A stretch of DNA of 46,383 nt from Arcicella rigui (GCF_034929435.1 NZ_JAYFUM010000013.1:1-46383); one strand, 5' to 3'. Positions 9,074-20,900 are shown, numbered from the stretch's first letter. Translations and numbers: made by a program. Notes: generated from the sequence alone by a model not told the origin.

Positions 9074-12000
9074 ATGAAGTTCTCTTTAAATTTTATATTC
9101 TTTTTTTTGACTGCATACTATAATTTTTATGGACAAAACCCTACCATGAGAAATTATACAGTTAATGATGGTTTGGCAAGTACAATGGTTTACAGGGCTT
9201 TTCAAGATAGTCAAGGGCTGATGTGGTTTTGTACAGATAAAGGTATTTCTCGTTTTGATGGATATAAGTTTGAAACTTTCACGGTAATTGATGGGATTCC
9301 AAGTAATGATGTATGGCAAATTGCTGAAGATTCACAAGAAAGAGTATGGTTTTTAAGCTACAGTTCCCATTTTTTCTATTTTGATTTAAAAACGAAGAAT
9401 TTTGTAGTGATAGAAAATCCTTATCGAGATTTGAAAGATGGACATATTTGGGGCTATGTCCAGCAAAGTAAAGATTTATATACGGCAATTTTGAGTGAAA
9501 GTCAGGAAGTTTTAGAAATCAATACCAAAACTCGAAAAGTTCAAAAGTTTACCCCACCAAGAAGAGGTTTTAGCGAATATCCATTCGATACATCATCTTT
9601 TACCATTAATCGAAAGCATATTGGCAGTCTCCCGTTTGAGCTTCGTGCATATTCAGAAGGTTTTAGTCATAACTTAAATAAGAAAAAGCATCCTTTCCCA
9701 CAACTTTCAATTAGGAAGAAATTTAATGATTTATTTCAACATATTTTAACAGTTATTTTTGATGACCAACTTACAATTTGTGCATCAGAAAAGACGATGA
9801 TTCAGGTTAAGGATAAATCAGTAATTGATGCTAATGTGGGGAAACTTAGTAAATATCAAGATGATAAGTTTGTACTAATTATGAATGTTGGCACAAGTAA
9901 ATACAAACTTTGTAAAACCGAAAAAGATATATTTATAATCAATCAATCGCTTCAAAGAGTAAGCAACTTTGATTTTTTGAGTAATTATGCTGTAAATACA
10001 GTTACTTTTGATAACAATGATAATTTATGGATTTGTACAAAAAATCAAGGTATTTATTTTTTAAGCCACAATGCTATCAACACCAAGATTTTAAATAATA
10101 TTGATGGAGCTGTAAGTTGTAGTTTTACATACGGAAGTGAAACTTGGATAGGGACTAATGCAGGTAAAATTTATTATTCGAAGAATTCTGAAAAATTTAT
10201 CAAGTTAAACTTTGAAAATACAATCAACCTTCCAATCAATAATCTTATAGTAACGCCAAAGTATGTTGTGTTTACTTGGCAAGGTTTAATTTTTGGGATT
10301 TTGGAGTATCATACAGCAAAGCATAGCCCTAAAATTTCATCTATTTTTCACCCTAAAAATCCGTTTTCTTTAGATTTTAAGGTAAAACTTTCTGATGCTC
10401 AAAAGCTACACGTGATTCAGTGGCATGATATTAAAAGTTTAGATACAACATCTTCGCCCAATGAACTGATAGTATCTCACGCTTTAAGTATCTCAAAATT
10501 AATATTTAAAGAAAAGGAGTGTTTTTCTAAGCTTCTTATACCAAAAGATGCAATAGCCAAAGCAAAGGTGGTTAAAAGTATTTCACAAAATACTCTTTGT
10601 ATAGGTAATTCAAGGGGGTTATATGTTCTTAGAAACAAGCAAATATTCAATAAAGAGGAGGATATAATTCATAAGTATATTTATCAGCCAATTTTATCAG
10701 CACCTATCAATTCAATAGAGTATGCCTCACAATTACAGATTTTATTTGTGGGAACTAATGGTTATGGGCTTTATTTTGTAAAGAATGGAAAAAAATATAT
10801 TTGCAAAGAACTAATTGGTAAAATTATCAATCATCTACGTTTTGATAGTAGAACTAATCAATTGTGGGTTGCAACTAATCAGGGAATGTATATCATTCAG
10901 CATTACAAGTCCTTATTTATTCATTATAGTATTTTACCAATATCATTGAATAATGGTTTGCCTTCTTTAGAAGTGAACCAAATTATTATTCATGCACAAA
11001 CTGTTTTGGTTGGTACTGCTAATGGCTTAGTTAAATATCCTTTAAATATTGTAAAACTTAGTACTACTGATGATAAGAAGCTGTTTTTCAATATAAATGC
11101 AATATCAATTAATAGAACCAAGAGACCTTTGAAAGATGTTTTTCAACTTTCATATAATGAGAATAGCATTGAGGTGGAATACGCAGGTATTTCTTTTGAA
11201 AGTAATCAAAAAAACACTTATTTATATAGTTTTGGAAAGGTTGGAGAGCCGAAAAACTGGAGAGAAACCTCTGCATTGTTATTGGAATTTATTTCCCTAT
11301 CACCTGGAAATTATGAGCTAACAATAAAGTGTATAGATGCTTTTCATCGTACCTCAGATATAAAGAGAATTCAATTTTTGATTCGACCACCTTTTTGGCT
11401 GACATCTTGGTTCATCATTGCTATAATATTGATTTTTTTAGGTAGCATATATCTGCTTGCGACTTTGAGAGTGAGAACAATACAGCGAAAATCATTAGAA
11501 GAAAAACAAATCATTAGAAGAATTGCTGCACTTGAATTAGAAGCTTTGCAAGGACAAATGAATCCACATTTTGTTTTTAATGTACTTAGCTCAATTCAAT
11601 ACTACATTCTTCACAATAATCCTATTTCAGCCTCTTCATACCTGAGTAAGTTTTCAAAATTAATGAGACTTTTTCTTGAATCACTCAGAAACAAATATAT
11701 TAGTATTGAAGATGAAATGGTATTGCTTTCCAATTACTTAGCTTTAGAACAGTTGAGGTTTGATAATAAATTCTCATTCAATATTCAAGTTTCAGCAGAT
11801 TTGTCACCTAAATCTAAAATACCAACGATGTTAATTCAGCCTTTTGTAGAGAATGCTATTAATCATGGCATTAGTTACTCTTCTAATAGACAAAATACAA
11901 TTCTGGTTTACTTCGAAAAAGATTTTGATGGTACTATTATCTGTACGGTTGAAGACGATGGAATAGGTAGGGGAAGTACAACTTTCAGAAAGCTTAAAAA

Positions 12001-12160
12001 GGATTATATATCACGAGGCATTGACATAACATTAGAAAGAATGAAGGCTTTGGCGCAATCAGATGATTTAACGATTGATATAAAGTATATTGATAAAGCT
12101 GATGTTGAAGATTTAAAGGAAACAGGAACAATTGTTAAGATTTTTATAAAGACTACATGA
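9074..12160 (+). CDS. Sensor histidine kinase, two-component-propeller / LytS-YpdA type
   Basis: The protein has 1028 residues. An N-terminal signal segment (1-20) precedes a large periplasmic region of Reg_prop-type propeller repeats (NDGLASTMVYRAFQDSQGLM, GISRFDGYKFE, DNLWICTKNQGIY). A Y_Y_Y-like beta-sandwich lies around 680-770. One membrane helix is at about 779-800 (WFIIAIILIFLGSIYLLA). The cytoplasmic part is the His_kinase family of LytS/YpdA type, with the phospho-accepting His832 in MNPHFVFN. The ATPase N-box is near Asn927 (PFVENAINHG) and the G-box is EDDGIGRG at 960-967. Its stop overlaps the start of the LytTR regulator gene (ATGA), so the two form one operon. In Bacteroidota such propeller sensors often bind glycans or other periplasmic ligands. 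The ligand here is unknown, and regulation of the flanking surface proteins is inferred from location. Confidence 0.9.
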   Translation: MKFSLNFIFFFLTAYYNFYGQNPTMRNYTVNDGLASTMVYRAFQDSQGLMWFCTDKGISRFDGYKFETFTVIDGIPSNDVWQIAEDSQERVWFLSYSSHFFYFDLKTKNFVVIENPYRDLKDGHIWGYVQQSKDLYTAILSESQEVLEINTKTRKVQKFTPPRRGFSEYPFDTSSFTINRKHIGSLPFELRAYSEGFSHNLNKKKHPFPQLSIRKKFNDLFQHILTVIFDDQLTICASEKTMIQVKDKSVIDANVGKLSKYQDDKFVLIMNVGTSKYKLCKTEKDIFIINQSLQRVSNFDFLSNYAVNTVTFDNNDNLWICTKNQGIYFLSHNAINTKILNNIDGAVSCSFTYGSETWIGTNAGKIYYSKNSEKFIKLNFENTINLPINNLIVTPKYVVFTWQGLIFGILEYHTAKHSPKISSIFHPKNPFSLDFKVKLSDAQKLHVIQWHDIKSLDTTSSPNELIVSHALSISKLIFKEKECFSKLLIPKDAIAKAKVVKSISQNTLCIGNSRGLYVLRNKQIFNKEEDIIHKYIYQPILSAPINSIEYASQLQILFVGTNGYGLYFVKNGKKYICKELIGKIINHLRFDSRTNQLWVATNQGMYIIQHYKSLFIHYSILPISLNNGLPSLEVNQIIIHAQTVLVGTANGLVKYPLNIVKLSTTDDKKLFFNINAISINRTKRPLKDVFQLSYNENSIEVEYAGISFESNQKNTYLYSFGKVGEPKNWRETSALLLEFISLSPGNYELTIKCIDAFHRTSDIKRIQFLIRPPFWLTSWFIIAIILIFLGSIYLLATLRVRTIQRKSLEEKQIIRRIAALELEALQGQMNPHFVFNVLSSIQYYILHNNPISASSYLSKFSKLMRLFLESLRNKYISIEDEMVLLSNYLALEQLRFDNKFSFNIQVSADLSPKSKIPTMLIQPFVENAINHGISYSSNRQNTILVYFEKDFDGTIICTVEDDGIGRGSTTFRKLKKDYISRGIDITLERMKALAQSDDLTIDIKYIDKADVEDLKETGTIVKIFIKTT

Positions 12161-12891
12161 AAATAACTGTATTAATAGTAGATGATGAAGCAAAGTCGTT
12201 GGAAGTAACCAGAATGATGCTTGGGGAATTTAAATCTATGATTGAACGAGTATTTACAGCCTCTAATATTGATGAAGCTTATCAAATTATTATAGAAAAC
12301 ACCCCCGACCTCGTACTGTTAGATGTAGAGTTAACATCAAAAACAGGATTTGATTTATTAAAGAGGTTTAATGAACCAACATTCAAAACGGTTTTTGTTA
12401 CAGCCCATGATAAGTATGCCTTTAATGCGATAAAAGCAGACGCTGTCGATTATATTTTGAAGCCGATAGATATTGATGACTTACAAAAAGCATTGAATAA
12501 AACAATCAGGATGTTGCAACTACCATCAGAAAGATCTGTATTGAAGCTTAAACCTAATGCTAATTTAGCTAAGAATAAGATTATAATCCCTACTCAAAAA
12601 GAGTTACTTTTAGTAGAACTAAACAACATTATGTTTTGTAAAGCAGAGGGGGGATACACAGCTATTTATTTAAACTCCAATGAAATTGTACTTTCCTCAA
12701 AAGATTTGAAGACCTACCAAGGAATGCTTGATGACCGTCTTTTCTTTAGAATACATGATTCCTATTTAGTTAATTACAATTACATTAAAAGTATTTTAAA
12801 TGACAACTATGTTCAGCTCATTGATGGTAATAACATTCCACTGTCACGTCGTCGTCGTACAGAATTTCTGAATTGGATAAGAAGTATTTGA
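12157..12891 (+). CDS. LytTR-family response regulator
   Basis: The protein has 244 residues. Residues 1-120 are a receiver domain with acidic residues D9 and D10, phospho-acceptor D56 (LVLLDVELT), T82 and K102 (LKPID). Residues about 140-244 are a LytTR DNA-binding domain (FCKAEGGYTAIYL, FFRIHDSYLVNYNYIKSI, IPLSRRRR). The four-base overlap with the kinase gene implies translational coupling and a cognate pair. LytTR domains bind short repeated motifs upstream of promoters. The GGTATTTC-like inverted repeats in this window are candidates, but that is inference. No intrinsic terminator is evident after it. Confidence 0.92.
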   Translation: MKITVLIVDDEAKSLEVTRMMLGEFKSMIERVFTASNIDEAYQIIIENTPDLVLLDVELTSKTGFDLLKRFNEPTFKTVFVTAHDKYAFNAIKADAVDYILKPIDIDDLQKALNKTIRMLQLPSERSVLKLKPNANLAKNKIIIPTQKELLLVELNNIMFCKAEGGYTAIYLNSNEIVLSSKDLKTYQGMLDDRLFFRIHDSYLVNYNYIKSILNDNYVQLIDGNNIPLSRRRRTEFLNWIRSI

Positions 12892-13193
12892 TTAAAACTG
12901 TTTTCAGCTAAATTGAAATCGTTGAATTTTAAAGAAAAGTTTGTTTCACCAATATTTATTTCTGATACCACCTATTTATTTTTAGTAGCCATAAAGCTAC
13001 AATTTGCTGCCAAGTATTAGTTCTATTTTTACAGTTTATCTATTATCGTTTAGCTTGCTTAATATTGGGCATAATGTAATAAAAGAGGGACTTAATATTT
13101 CGCCTCTTTCGCCATGTTACATAAACTGAATTCCCAATCATAGAGTAGCATAATTCTTCGAATATTAATCCTATATATAGATAAGCTTGCGTC
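12892..13193 (+). other. 302-base gap before the second sigma gene, weak promoter-like elements only
   Basis: TACAATTTG at 12998-13006 resembles the -7 consensus with a three-base rather than two-base spacer. A GTAGC/GCTAC mini-hairpin (12985-13000) overlaps it. AAAGAGG (13082-13088) can pair with CCTCTTT (13103-13109). The inferred leader of about 188 bases is close in length to those of the sigma-1 and kinase genes. No gene was found here. Confidence 0.35.
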
Positions 13194-13775
13194 ATGAAAA
13201 AATCTTATGAACCTTATGAAATTGTTCAGATTTTAAAGGGAAGTGATAAAAAAGAAATAGAATTAGCTACTACCTATTTATACAAGATTTTCAGACCTAT
13301 TGTAAAGTCTTACATCAAAAGGCAAGGGGGAGACAACGAAACAGGGAATGATATTTTTCAAGAGGTAATCCTGTTTTTTTCCCGACAAGTAAATACTTTA
13401 AAATTTGAAGCGAAGTCTCGAAATGAAATGGAAAGTTATTTTATTAAAGTGGCACATTATAAGTGGTTAAAGAAAAAGGAAACAGATAGTCGTCGAATAA
13501 GGAGAGAGGGAGAATATTTATCAGAAAATGAACTTGCTATAAGTTTGAATTTGCCGCAGTTGCATATAGAAGTTGATGATTTGAGTCAAGAATATATGGC
13601 AGCTATTGAGATATTAGGAGTACGCTGTAAATGTATATTGTTGGCTTATTATGTTGAAAACCTTTCAATCAAGGAAATTTCTGAAATGTACGATTTTGGT
13701 AATTCTGAATCGGTGAAGGTTCAAAAATTTAGATGTTTACAAAAACTGAAAAAAGAGCTTTTGAAGAAAAGATGA
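13194..13775 (+). CDS. Sigma-70 family RNA polymerase sigma factor (ECF-like), paralogue 2
   Basis: This 193-residue paralogue of the sigma factor at 8162 aligns along its whole length. It shares blocks such as FRPIVKSYIKRQGGD, EVILFFSRQVNTLKFEAKS and KCILLAYYVENLSIKEIS. The segment around residues 115-130 and the C-terminus are the most divergent. Region 4 ends in ESVKVQKFRCLQKLKK. The start is the ATG at 13194, preceded by a stop-rich leader. The secreted beta-helix-like gene begins 80 bases downstream and the second giant surface protein follows, so this sigma factor could be expressed with them or could drive them. No anti-sigma partner is visible nearby. Confidence 0.87.
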   Translation: MKKSYEPYEIVQILKGSDKKEIELATTYLYKIFRPIVKSYIKRQGGDNETGNDIFQEVILFFSRQVNTLKFEAKSRNEMESYFIKVAHYKWLKKKETDSRRIRREGEYLSENELAISLNLPQLHIEVDDLSQEYMAAIEILGVRCKCILLAYYVENLSIKEISEMYDFGNSESVKVQKFRCLQKLKKELLKKR

Positions 13776-13855
13776 TGTTTCCCACTTTCTTGAATATAAC
13801 CCGAAATTGAATTAACTATCTTTTTATACTTATCATAACATAAACTTTTACTCAG

Positions 13856-14905
13856 ATGAAAAAATCACTTTTATTTTTTGCTTTATTATCTATCTCTTTC
13901 ATGAGTTTTTCGCAAACTATCCGCCGTGTAAACAATACTCAAGGACTTAATGACCCTTCTGTCTATGCTACTGCTCAAGCCGCCCATGATGCCGCCAAAG
14001 ATGGTGACATTATTCAATTAGAACCAAGCGATAGCCCTAATTATGGAGATTTGACTGTTACTAAAAGAATTACAATTTTAGGAATTGGTTATAATCTTGG
14101 AAATACTTCAAATACTTTTTTTGATAAAAGAGTACCTAAATTGAATGTGATACAATTTAATTTAGGGAGTACTAAAAGTACCATTATGGGAGTCGAAGTT
14201 TTAGGAGGTATTTTACTTAACACAGATAATATATCAGTAAGCCGTTGCAAAACATCAATAACTTTAGGTATGATGTATGATTCAGATAAAGATAAATACA
14301 GCTATGGGAATAATGCCACAATTGTCCAATGCTTAATAGGAAATATAAGTGGTTATGCTTGGCAATCAGACCCTACAACTGGAAATAAATTTATAATTTC
14401 TAATAATATCATTCAAGGTGCAATTGCAAATCTTTATAATTCTGTCATTAGTAATAATATTTTTCAAAGTTCTTCTTCCCAATGCTTATCTTCTTCTGCA
14501 GGCTGTATTTTTAGCAACAACATTATAGATGCCAGAGATGGGAGTAGTGATTTTTTAGTAGTGGATGGCAGTGTTACTGGCTCAACCATATCTAATAATT
14601 TATGTACTACATTTACGGGTTTACCCACTGGCGGAGGAAATGTAAACAAAGCCAATGCAATAACGATTTTTAAAGTAGCCAATCCATGGGAAACTTTTAT
14701 AGATTCCAACTTTCAGTTAGCAGATAAATCTCCTGCCAAAACTGTTGGTGCTGGCGGTACAGCCATTGGTGCTTATGCTGGAGGGAATCCTTATGTACCT
14801 TCTGGTGTACCTGCTGGCCCAGCCATTACGAGCTTCATGAGTAGCGGTTTTGGTTCAACTACAACACCGATAAATATTACAACGAGTGTTCGCTCAAACA
14901 ATTAA
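13856..14905 (+). CDS. Secreted right-handed beta-helix-like protein of unknown function
   Basis: The protein has 349 residues with a clear signal peptide (MKKSLLFFALLSISFMSFSQ). The mature part begins with IRRVNNTQGLNDPSVYATAQ and AAHDAAKDGDIIQLEPS, the typical opening of parallel beta-helix proteins. It continues with short Asn/Ile/Ser-rich rungs (ISNNIIQG, ISNNIFQSS, FSNNIIDAR, ISNNLCTTF). No catalytic motif of pectate lyases or other polysaccharide lyases is recognisable. There is no T9SS sorting tail, unlike the giant protein 79 bases downstream. It may be an accessory surface or periplasmic component of the same system, inferred from position between the second sigma factor and the second giant gene. 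Confidence 0.75.
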   Translation: MKKSLLFFALLSISFMSFSQTIRRVNNTQGLNDPSVYATAQAAHDAAKDGDIIQLEPSDSPNYGDLTVTKRITILGIGYNLGNTSNTFFDKRVPKLNVIQFNLGSTKSTIMGVEVLGGILLNTDNISVSRCKTSITLGMMYDSDKDKYSYGNNATIVQCLIGNISGYAWQSDPTTGNKFIISNNIIQGAIANLYNSVISNNIFQSSSSQCLSSSAGCIFSNNIIDARDGSSDFLVVDGSVTGSTISNNLCTTFTGLPTGGGNVNKANAITIFKVANPWETFIDSNFQLADKSPAKTVGAGGTAIGAYAGGNPYVPSGVPAGPAITSFMSSGFGSTTTPINITTSVRSNN

Positions 14906-14913
14906 TTGAACCT

Positions 14914-14946
14914 CTTTAGCTGTTTTTAGCTAAAGCTAAATTTTTT
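14914..14946 (+). terminator. Possible terminator or attenuator between the beta-helix gene and the second giant gene
   Basis: CTTTAGCT (14914-14921) pairs with AGCTAAAG (14928-14935). The overlapping alternative TTTAGC (14925-14930) with GCTAAA (14935-14940) is followed at once by six T. The two structures are mutually exclusive. This could be a weak terminator that tunes read-through into the giant gene. Confidence 0.45.
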
Positions 14947-14984
14947 CTCCTTGATTTTCATCGCCCAACGATAAATTTTCTCTT

Positions 14985-17900
14985 ATGAAAACTCGTCTTT
15001 TCCTAAGTTTAATGTTAGTGCTTTGCTATGTCCTTTCAGTAATGGCAAAGCCTAATATTGAATACAATAACGCAAGCAGAGGTAGTTTGCGTAAGGCTGA
15101 TATAAGTATGAAAATTACTTTATCAAAAACAAGTAATCTATCATTAGACATCAGTAATCAGGCAAATAATAAAAATAATTGGTCGAATAGTCTAACTTAT
15201 TCTAAAGAACTATTCAGTCGAATGAAATCTTTTTTTGCAGATGAAAAAATCATCTATGCAGAATACTTTATTGATAAAGACCCTGGTTTTGGGAAAGGTA
15301 CATCCTTACCTATTACAGCAAGTACCAGTATCAATAATCATAATTTTACGGTCGCCCTTCCAGCTTCGGTTTCCGAAGGTTTTCATTTTATCACCATCCG
15401 CTACAAAGATGCTTTGGGTCGTTGGAGTGTTTCGGCAGTTCGTCCTTTTTATAAAGATAAAATTGAGCAAAGTACTTCAACATTATCCAATATCGTTTAT
15501 GCTGAATACTTTATTGATAAAGACCCAGGTTTTGGGAAAGGTAGTTCAATAGCTCTAACGTCTGGAACAGAAATTAGCAATCATAGCTTTGCAGCTGTAT
15601 TACCGTCAACGCTTGAAGATGGATTTCACTTTATTACTATTCGTTACAAAGATGCCTTGGGACGTTGGGGAGTATCCAGCAGCGTAAGACCATTTTATAA
15701 AGATAAAACAACGCAGGGAACTGCTTTATCAAATATTGTTTATGCCGAGTATTTCATAGATAAAGCCCCAGGTTTTGGCAAAGGGAAATCAATAACTATC
15801 AAAGGTGGTCAAACATTAGAAAATCTCAATTTTGGTGTAAATCTTAATGCACTTGGCTTACCACTTGGAAATCATTTTATCCAATTAAGAGCCAAAGATG
15901 CTAATGGTATTTGGGGAACAGTTGCAACAAAAAACTTTGTTCTTACAAATGAAATTGTCAAAATGGTAACTCTGCCAAGTGTTTCTTGTACGCTCAATAA
16001 GATTGATGTTCCTTACATTGTAGAGGGTACTTTCGGAAGTAACAACGTGTTTACAGTTGAACTGTCAGATACCAGTGGTTTATTCCAAGAGTCTCCTATA
16101 CAGTTAGGCAGCCTCACTTCCACAAAAAGTGCTACAATTAGAGTTGATTTACCAGCAGACTTAACAGGGAATAACTATAAAGTAAGAATAGTAAGTACAA
16201 ATCCTGTAAGAATAAGTGACCCTCAAAGTTTAATATTAAAGCCTTCTCAGCCAACAATTGGCGTATCAAATAGTTTGGTTTGTCAAGGAACAAGTGCGGT
16301 TCTGACAGCGACAGGTTGCACAGGTACAGTGACTTGGACAGGCAATTTAACAGGAAGTAGTGTAACAGTTACACCAAGCAAAACAAGTACTTACAAAGCA
16401 TTATGTACAGTAAATGGTTGTAAAAGCGATTCAAGTACTGTGGTGACAATTGCAATTACTCCAAAACCAACAACACCAGTAGCGAAATCGAACAACAGCA
16501 GTATATGTCAAGGAACGAGTGCGGTTCTGACAGCGACAGGTTGTTCAGGTACAGTGAATTGGACAGGCAATTTAACAGGGAGTTCGGTAACGGTAACACC
16601 AAGTAAAACGAGTACTTACAAAGCCCTTTGCACAGTCAATGGTTGTAAAAGTGATTCAAGTACAGCGGTAACAATTACCGTTACTCCAAAACCAACCACC
16701 CCTGTTGCCAAATCCAACAACAGCAGTATTTGTCAAGGAACGAGTGCGGTTCTGACAGCGACAGGTTGTGCAGGAACAGTGATTTGGACGGGCAATTTAA
16801 CAGGAAGTTCTGTAACAGTAACGCCAAGTAAAACGAGTACTTACAAAGCCCTTTGTACAGTCAATGGCTGTAAAAGCGATTCCAGTACAGCAGTGACAAT
16901 TACAGTTACCCCAAAAACAACAACCCCCGTTGCGAAATCGAACAATAGTAGTTTATGTCAAGGAACGAGTGCGGTACTTTCAGCCACAGGTTGCACAGGC
17001 ACAGTGAGTTGGACAGGTAATTTAACAGGAAGTTCTGTAACAGTTACGCCAAGTAAAACGAGTACTTACAAAGCCCTTTGTACAGTCAATGGTTGTAAAA
17101 GCGACTCAAGCACAGCAGTTACGATTACGGTTACTCCAAAGCCAACCACCCCAGTAGCCAAATCCAACAATAGCAGTATTTGTCAAGGAACAAGTGCGGT
17201 TCTGACAGCGACAGGTTGCACAGGCACAGTGAGTTGGACAGGTAATTTAACAGGAAGTTCTGTAACAGTTACACCAACAAAAACCAGTACATATAAAGCT
17301 ATTTGTATAGTAAATAGCTGTAAAAGTGATTCAAGCTCGGCAGTGACAATTACCGTTACTCCAAATCCAACCACCCCAGTAGCCAAATCCAACAATAGCA
17401 GTATTTGTCAAGGAACGAGTGCGGTTCTGACAGCGACAGGTTGTTCAGGTACAGTGAGTTGGACAGGCAATTTAACAGGCAGTAGTGTAACAGTTACGCC
17501 AAGTAAAACGATTACTTACAAAGCTCTTTGTACAGTAAATGGCTGTAAAAGCGATTCAAGTACAGCAGTTACGATTATCGTTACTCCCAAGCCATCAACC
17601 CCAGTAGCGAAATCGAACAACAGCAGTGTTTGTCAAGGAACGAGTGCAGTTCTGACAGCGACAGGTTGCACAGGGACAGTTAGTTGGACAGGTAATTTAA
17701 CAGGAAGTTCAGTAACAGTAACACCAATTAAAACAACTTCATACAAAGCCCTTTGTACAGTAAATGGCTGTAAAAGCGATTCAAGTACAGCAGTAACAAT
17801 TACAGTTACCCCAAAACCAACAACCCCAGTAGCGAAATCGAACAATAGCAGTGTTTGTCAAGGAACGAGTGCAGTTCTCACAGCGACAGGTTGTGCAGGG

Positions 17901-20900
17901 ACAGTTAGTTGGACAGGCAATTTAACAGGCAGTAGTGTAACAGTAACGCCAAGTAAAACAAGCACTTACAAAGCCCTTTGTACAGTGAATGGCTGTAAAA
18001 GCGATTCAAGTACAGCGGTAACGATTACAGTTACTCCAAAACCAGCAACACCAGTTGCGAAAAGTAATAATAGCTCTGTTTGTTTAGGAACAAGTGCGGT
18101 TCTGACAGCGACAGGTTGCACAGGCACAGTAAGTTGGACAGGTAATTTAACAGGAAGTAGTGTAACAGTAACGCCAAGTAAAACAAGTACTTACAAAGCT
18201 CTTTGTACAGTAAATGGTTGTAAAAGTGATTCAAGTACGGCGGTGACAATTACAGTTAATCCCAAACCAACCACCCCTGTTGCCAAATCCAACAATAGCA
18301 GTATTTGTCAAGGAACAAGTGCGGTTCTGACAGCGACAGGTTGTACAGGAGCAGTGAGTTGGACAGGCAATTTAACAGGAAGTAGTGTAACAGTCACACC
18401 AAGCAAGACAAGTACTTACAAAGCCCTTTGTACAGTCAATGGCTGTAAAAGCGATTCAAGTACAGCAGTTACGATAACTGTTTTACCCAAACCAACAACC
18501 CCAGTAGCCAAATCCAACAACAGCAGTGTATGTCAAGGAACGAGTGCGGTTCTGACAGCGACAGGTTGCACAGGCACAGTGACTTGGACAGGTAATTTAA
18601 CAGGGAGTAGTGTAACAGTCACACCAAGCAAGACAAGTACTTACAAAGCATTATGTACAGTAAATGGTTGTAAAAGTGATTCAAGTACGGCGGTGACAAT
18701 TACAGTTAATCCCAAACCAACAACCCCCGTTGCGAAATCGAACAATAGCAGTGTTTGTCAAGGAACGAGTGCAGTTCTGACAGCGACAGGTTGTGCAGGG
18801 ACAGTTAGTTGGACAGGTAATTTAACAGGAAGTAGTGTAACAGTAACGCCAAGTAAAACAAGTACTTACAAAGCCCTTTGTACAGTGAATGGCTGTAAAA
18901 GCGATTCAAGTACAGCGGTAACGATTACAGTTACTCCAAAACCAGCAACACCAGTTGCGAAAAGTAATAATAGCTCTGTTTGTTTAGGAACAAGTGCGGT
19001 TCTGACAGCGACAGGTTGCACAGGCACAGTAAGTTGGACAGGTAATTTAACAGGAAGTAGTGTAACAGTAACGCCAAGTAAAACAAGTACTTACAAAGCT
19101 CTTTGTACAGTAAATGGTTGTAAAAGTGATTCAAGTACGGCGGTGACAATTACAGTTAATCCCAAACCAACCACCCCTGTTGCCAAATCCAACAATAGCA
19201 GTATTTGTCAAGGAACAAGTGCGGTTCTGACAGCGACAGGTTGTACAGGAGCAGTGAGTTGGACAGGTAATTTAACAGGAAGTAGTGTAATAGTCACACC
19301 AAGCAAGACAAGTACTTACAAAGCCCTTTGTACAGTCAATGGCTGTAAAAGCGATTCAAGTACAGCAGTTACGATAACTGTTTTACCCAAACCAACAACC
19401 CCAGTAGCCAAATCCAACAATAGCAGTATTTGTCAAGGAACGAGTGCGGTTCTGACAGCGACAGGTTGCACAGGCACAGTGACTTGGACAGGTAATTTAA
19501 CAGGGAGTAGTGTAACAGTTACGCCAAGCAAAACTAGTACATACAAAGCTCTTTGTATGTTAAATGGCTGTAAGAGTGATTCTAGTACGGCGGTGACTAT
19601 CACAGTTACACCCAAACCTACTGCACCAAGTTTAGCCAGCAACAATTCGAGTGTTTGTCTTGGAACAAGTGTGATTTTAAGTGCGACAGGTTGCACTGGA
19701 GTAGTGAGTTGGACGGGCGGTTTAACAGGGAGTTCTGTAACGGTAACGCCGACAAAGACGAGTACTTACAAAGCACTTTGTACAGTGAATGGTTGTAACA
19801 GTGATTCGAGTTTGGCTACAGTAATTACTGTAACATCTAAACCTGTCACACCAATTATTTCTTTAAAAACTGATAATCCTAATGCGATTTTAACTCAATG
19901 GAATAAAACATTAGGAGGAAGTAATATTGATTATTTTACAACTGCTACTGCAACACAAGATGGCGGCTACTTGTTAGGTGGATTCTCAATATCGAATAAG
20001 AGTGGTGACAAATCCGAGGATAGTAGAGGAGACTATGATTACTGGATAGTTAAAATTAATTCAAATGGGAATAAAGTATGGGATAAAACCTTCGGTGGCA
20101 TCGGTTATGATAGGCTTGTTGGTATTGTTTCTACTGATGATGGAGGTTTTTTACTTGCAGGATATTCAAACTCATTAATGGGCGGAGACAAATCTGTTCA
20201 TAATATAAGGGCAGGTTATACAGATTACTGGATTATAAAAATTGATTCAAATGGTAATAAAATTTGGGATAAGATATTTGGAGGTAATAGTGATGATAAA
20301 TTAGCAGCTATTATCAAAACACAGGATGGAGGGTTTTTATTAGGAGGTTCCTCATACTCAATGAATAGTGGAGACAAATCAGAACCTCAAGTTAGTAATA
20401 GTTATCCAGATTATTGGATAATTAAAATTAATGCGAATGGGAGTAAAGTTTGGGATAAAACGTTGGGAGGAGATAATGACGACCAATTGACTTGTTTAAG
20501 CTTATCAGGAGATGGAGGATACATCCTAGGAGGGGCTTCTTATTCAGGAATTAGTGGAGATAAATCTGAAGTTAATAGAGGGGGAAATAACAAATATTCT
20601 GATTATTGGATAGTTAAAGTAAATTCAGCTGGGAAAAAGATTTGGGATAAGACATTTGGTGGGAGTGGTTCAGACCAGATAAATAGTATTGCTATTACTA
20701 ATGATGGTGGATATTTGTTAGGAGGTAGGTCATTATCAACAAATGATGGAGATAAGTCTGCAATTAACAATGGAATAAGTGATTCTTGGCTTGTTAAGGT
20801 TAACTCAATTGGTGTTAAAATTTGGGATAAAATTTATGGAGGAGATTTTCGAGATGAGAACTTAATAATAATTTCTGTAAAAGATGGTTTCATATTGGGC

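Noticed and set aside
16250..19850. Regularly spaced direct repeats resembling a CRISPR array
   Set aside because: The period is 225 bases, there are no variable spacers, and the repeats are in-frame coding units of one protein.
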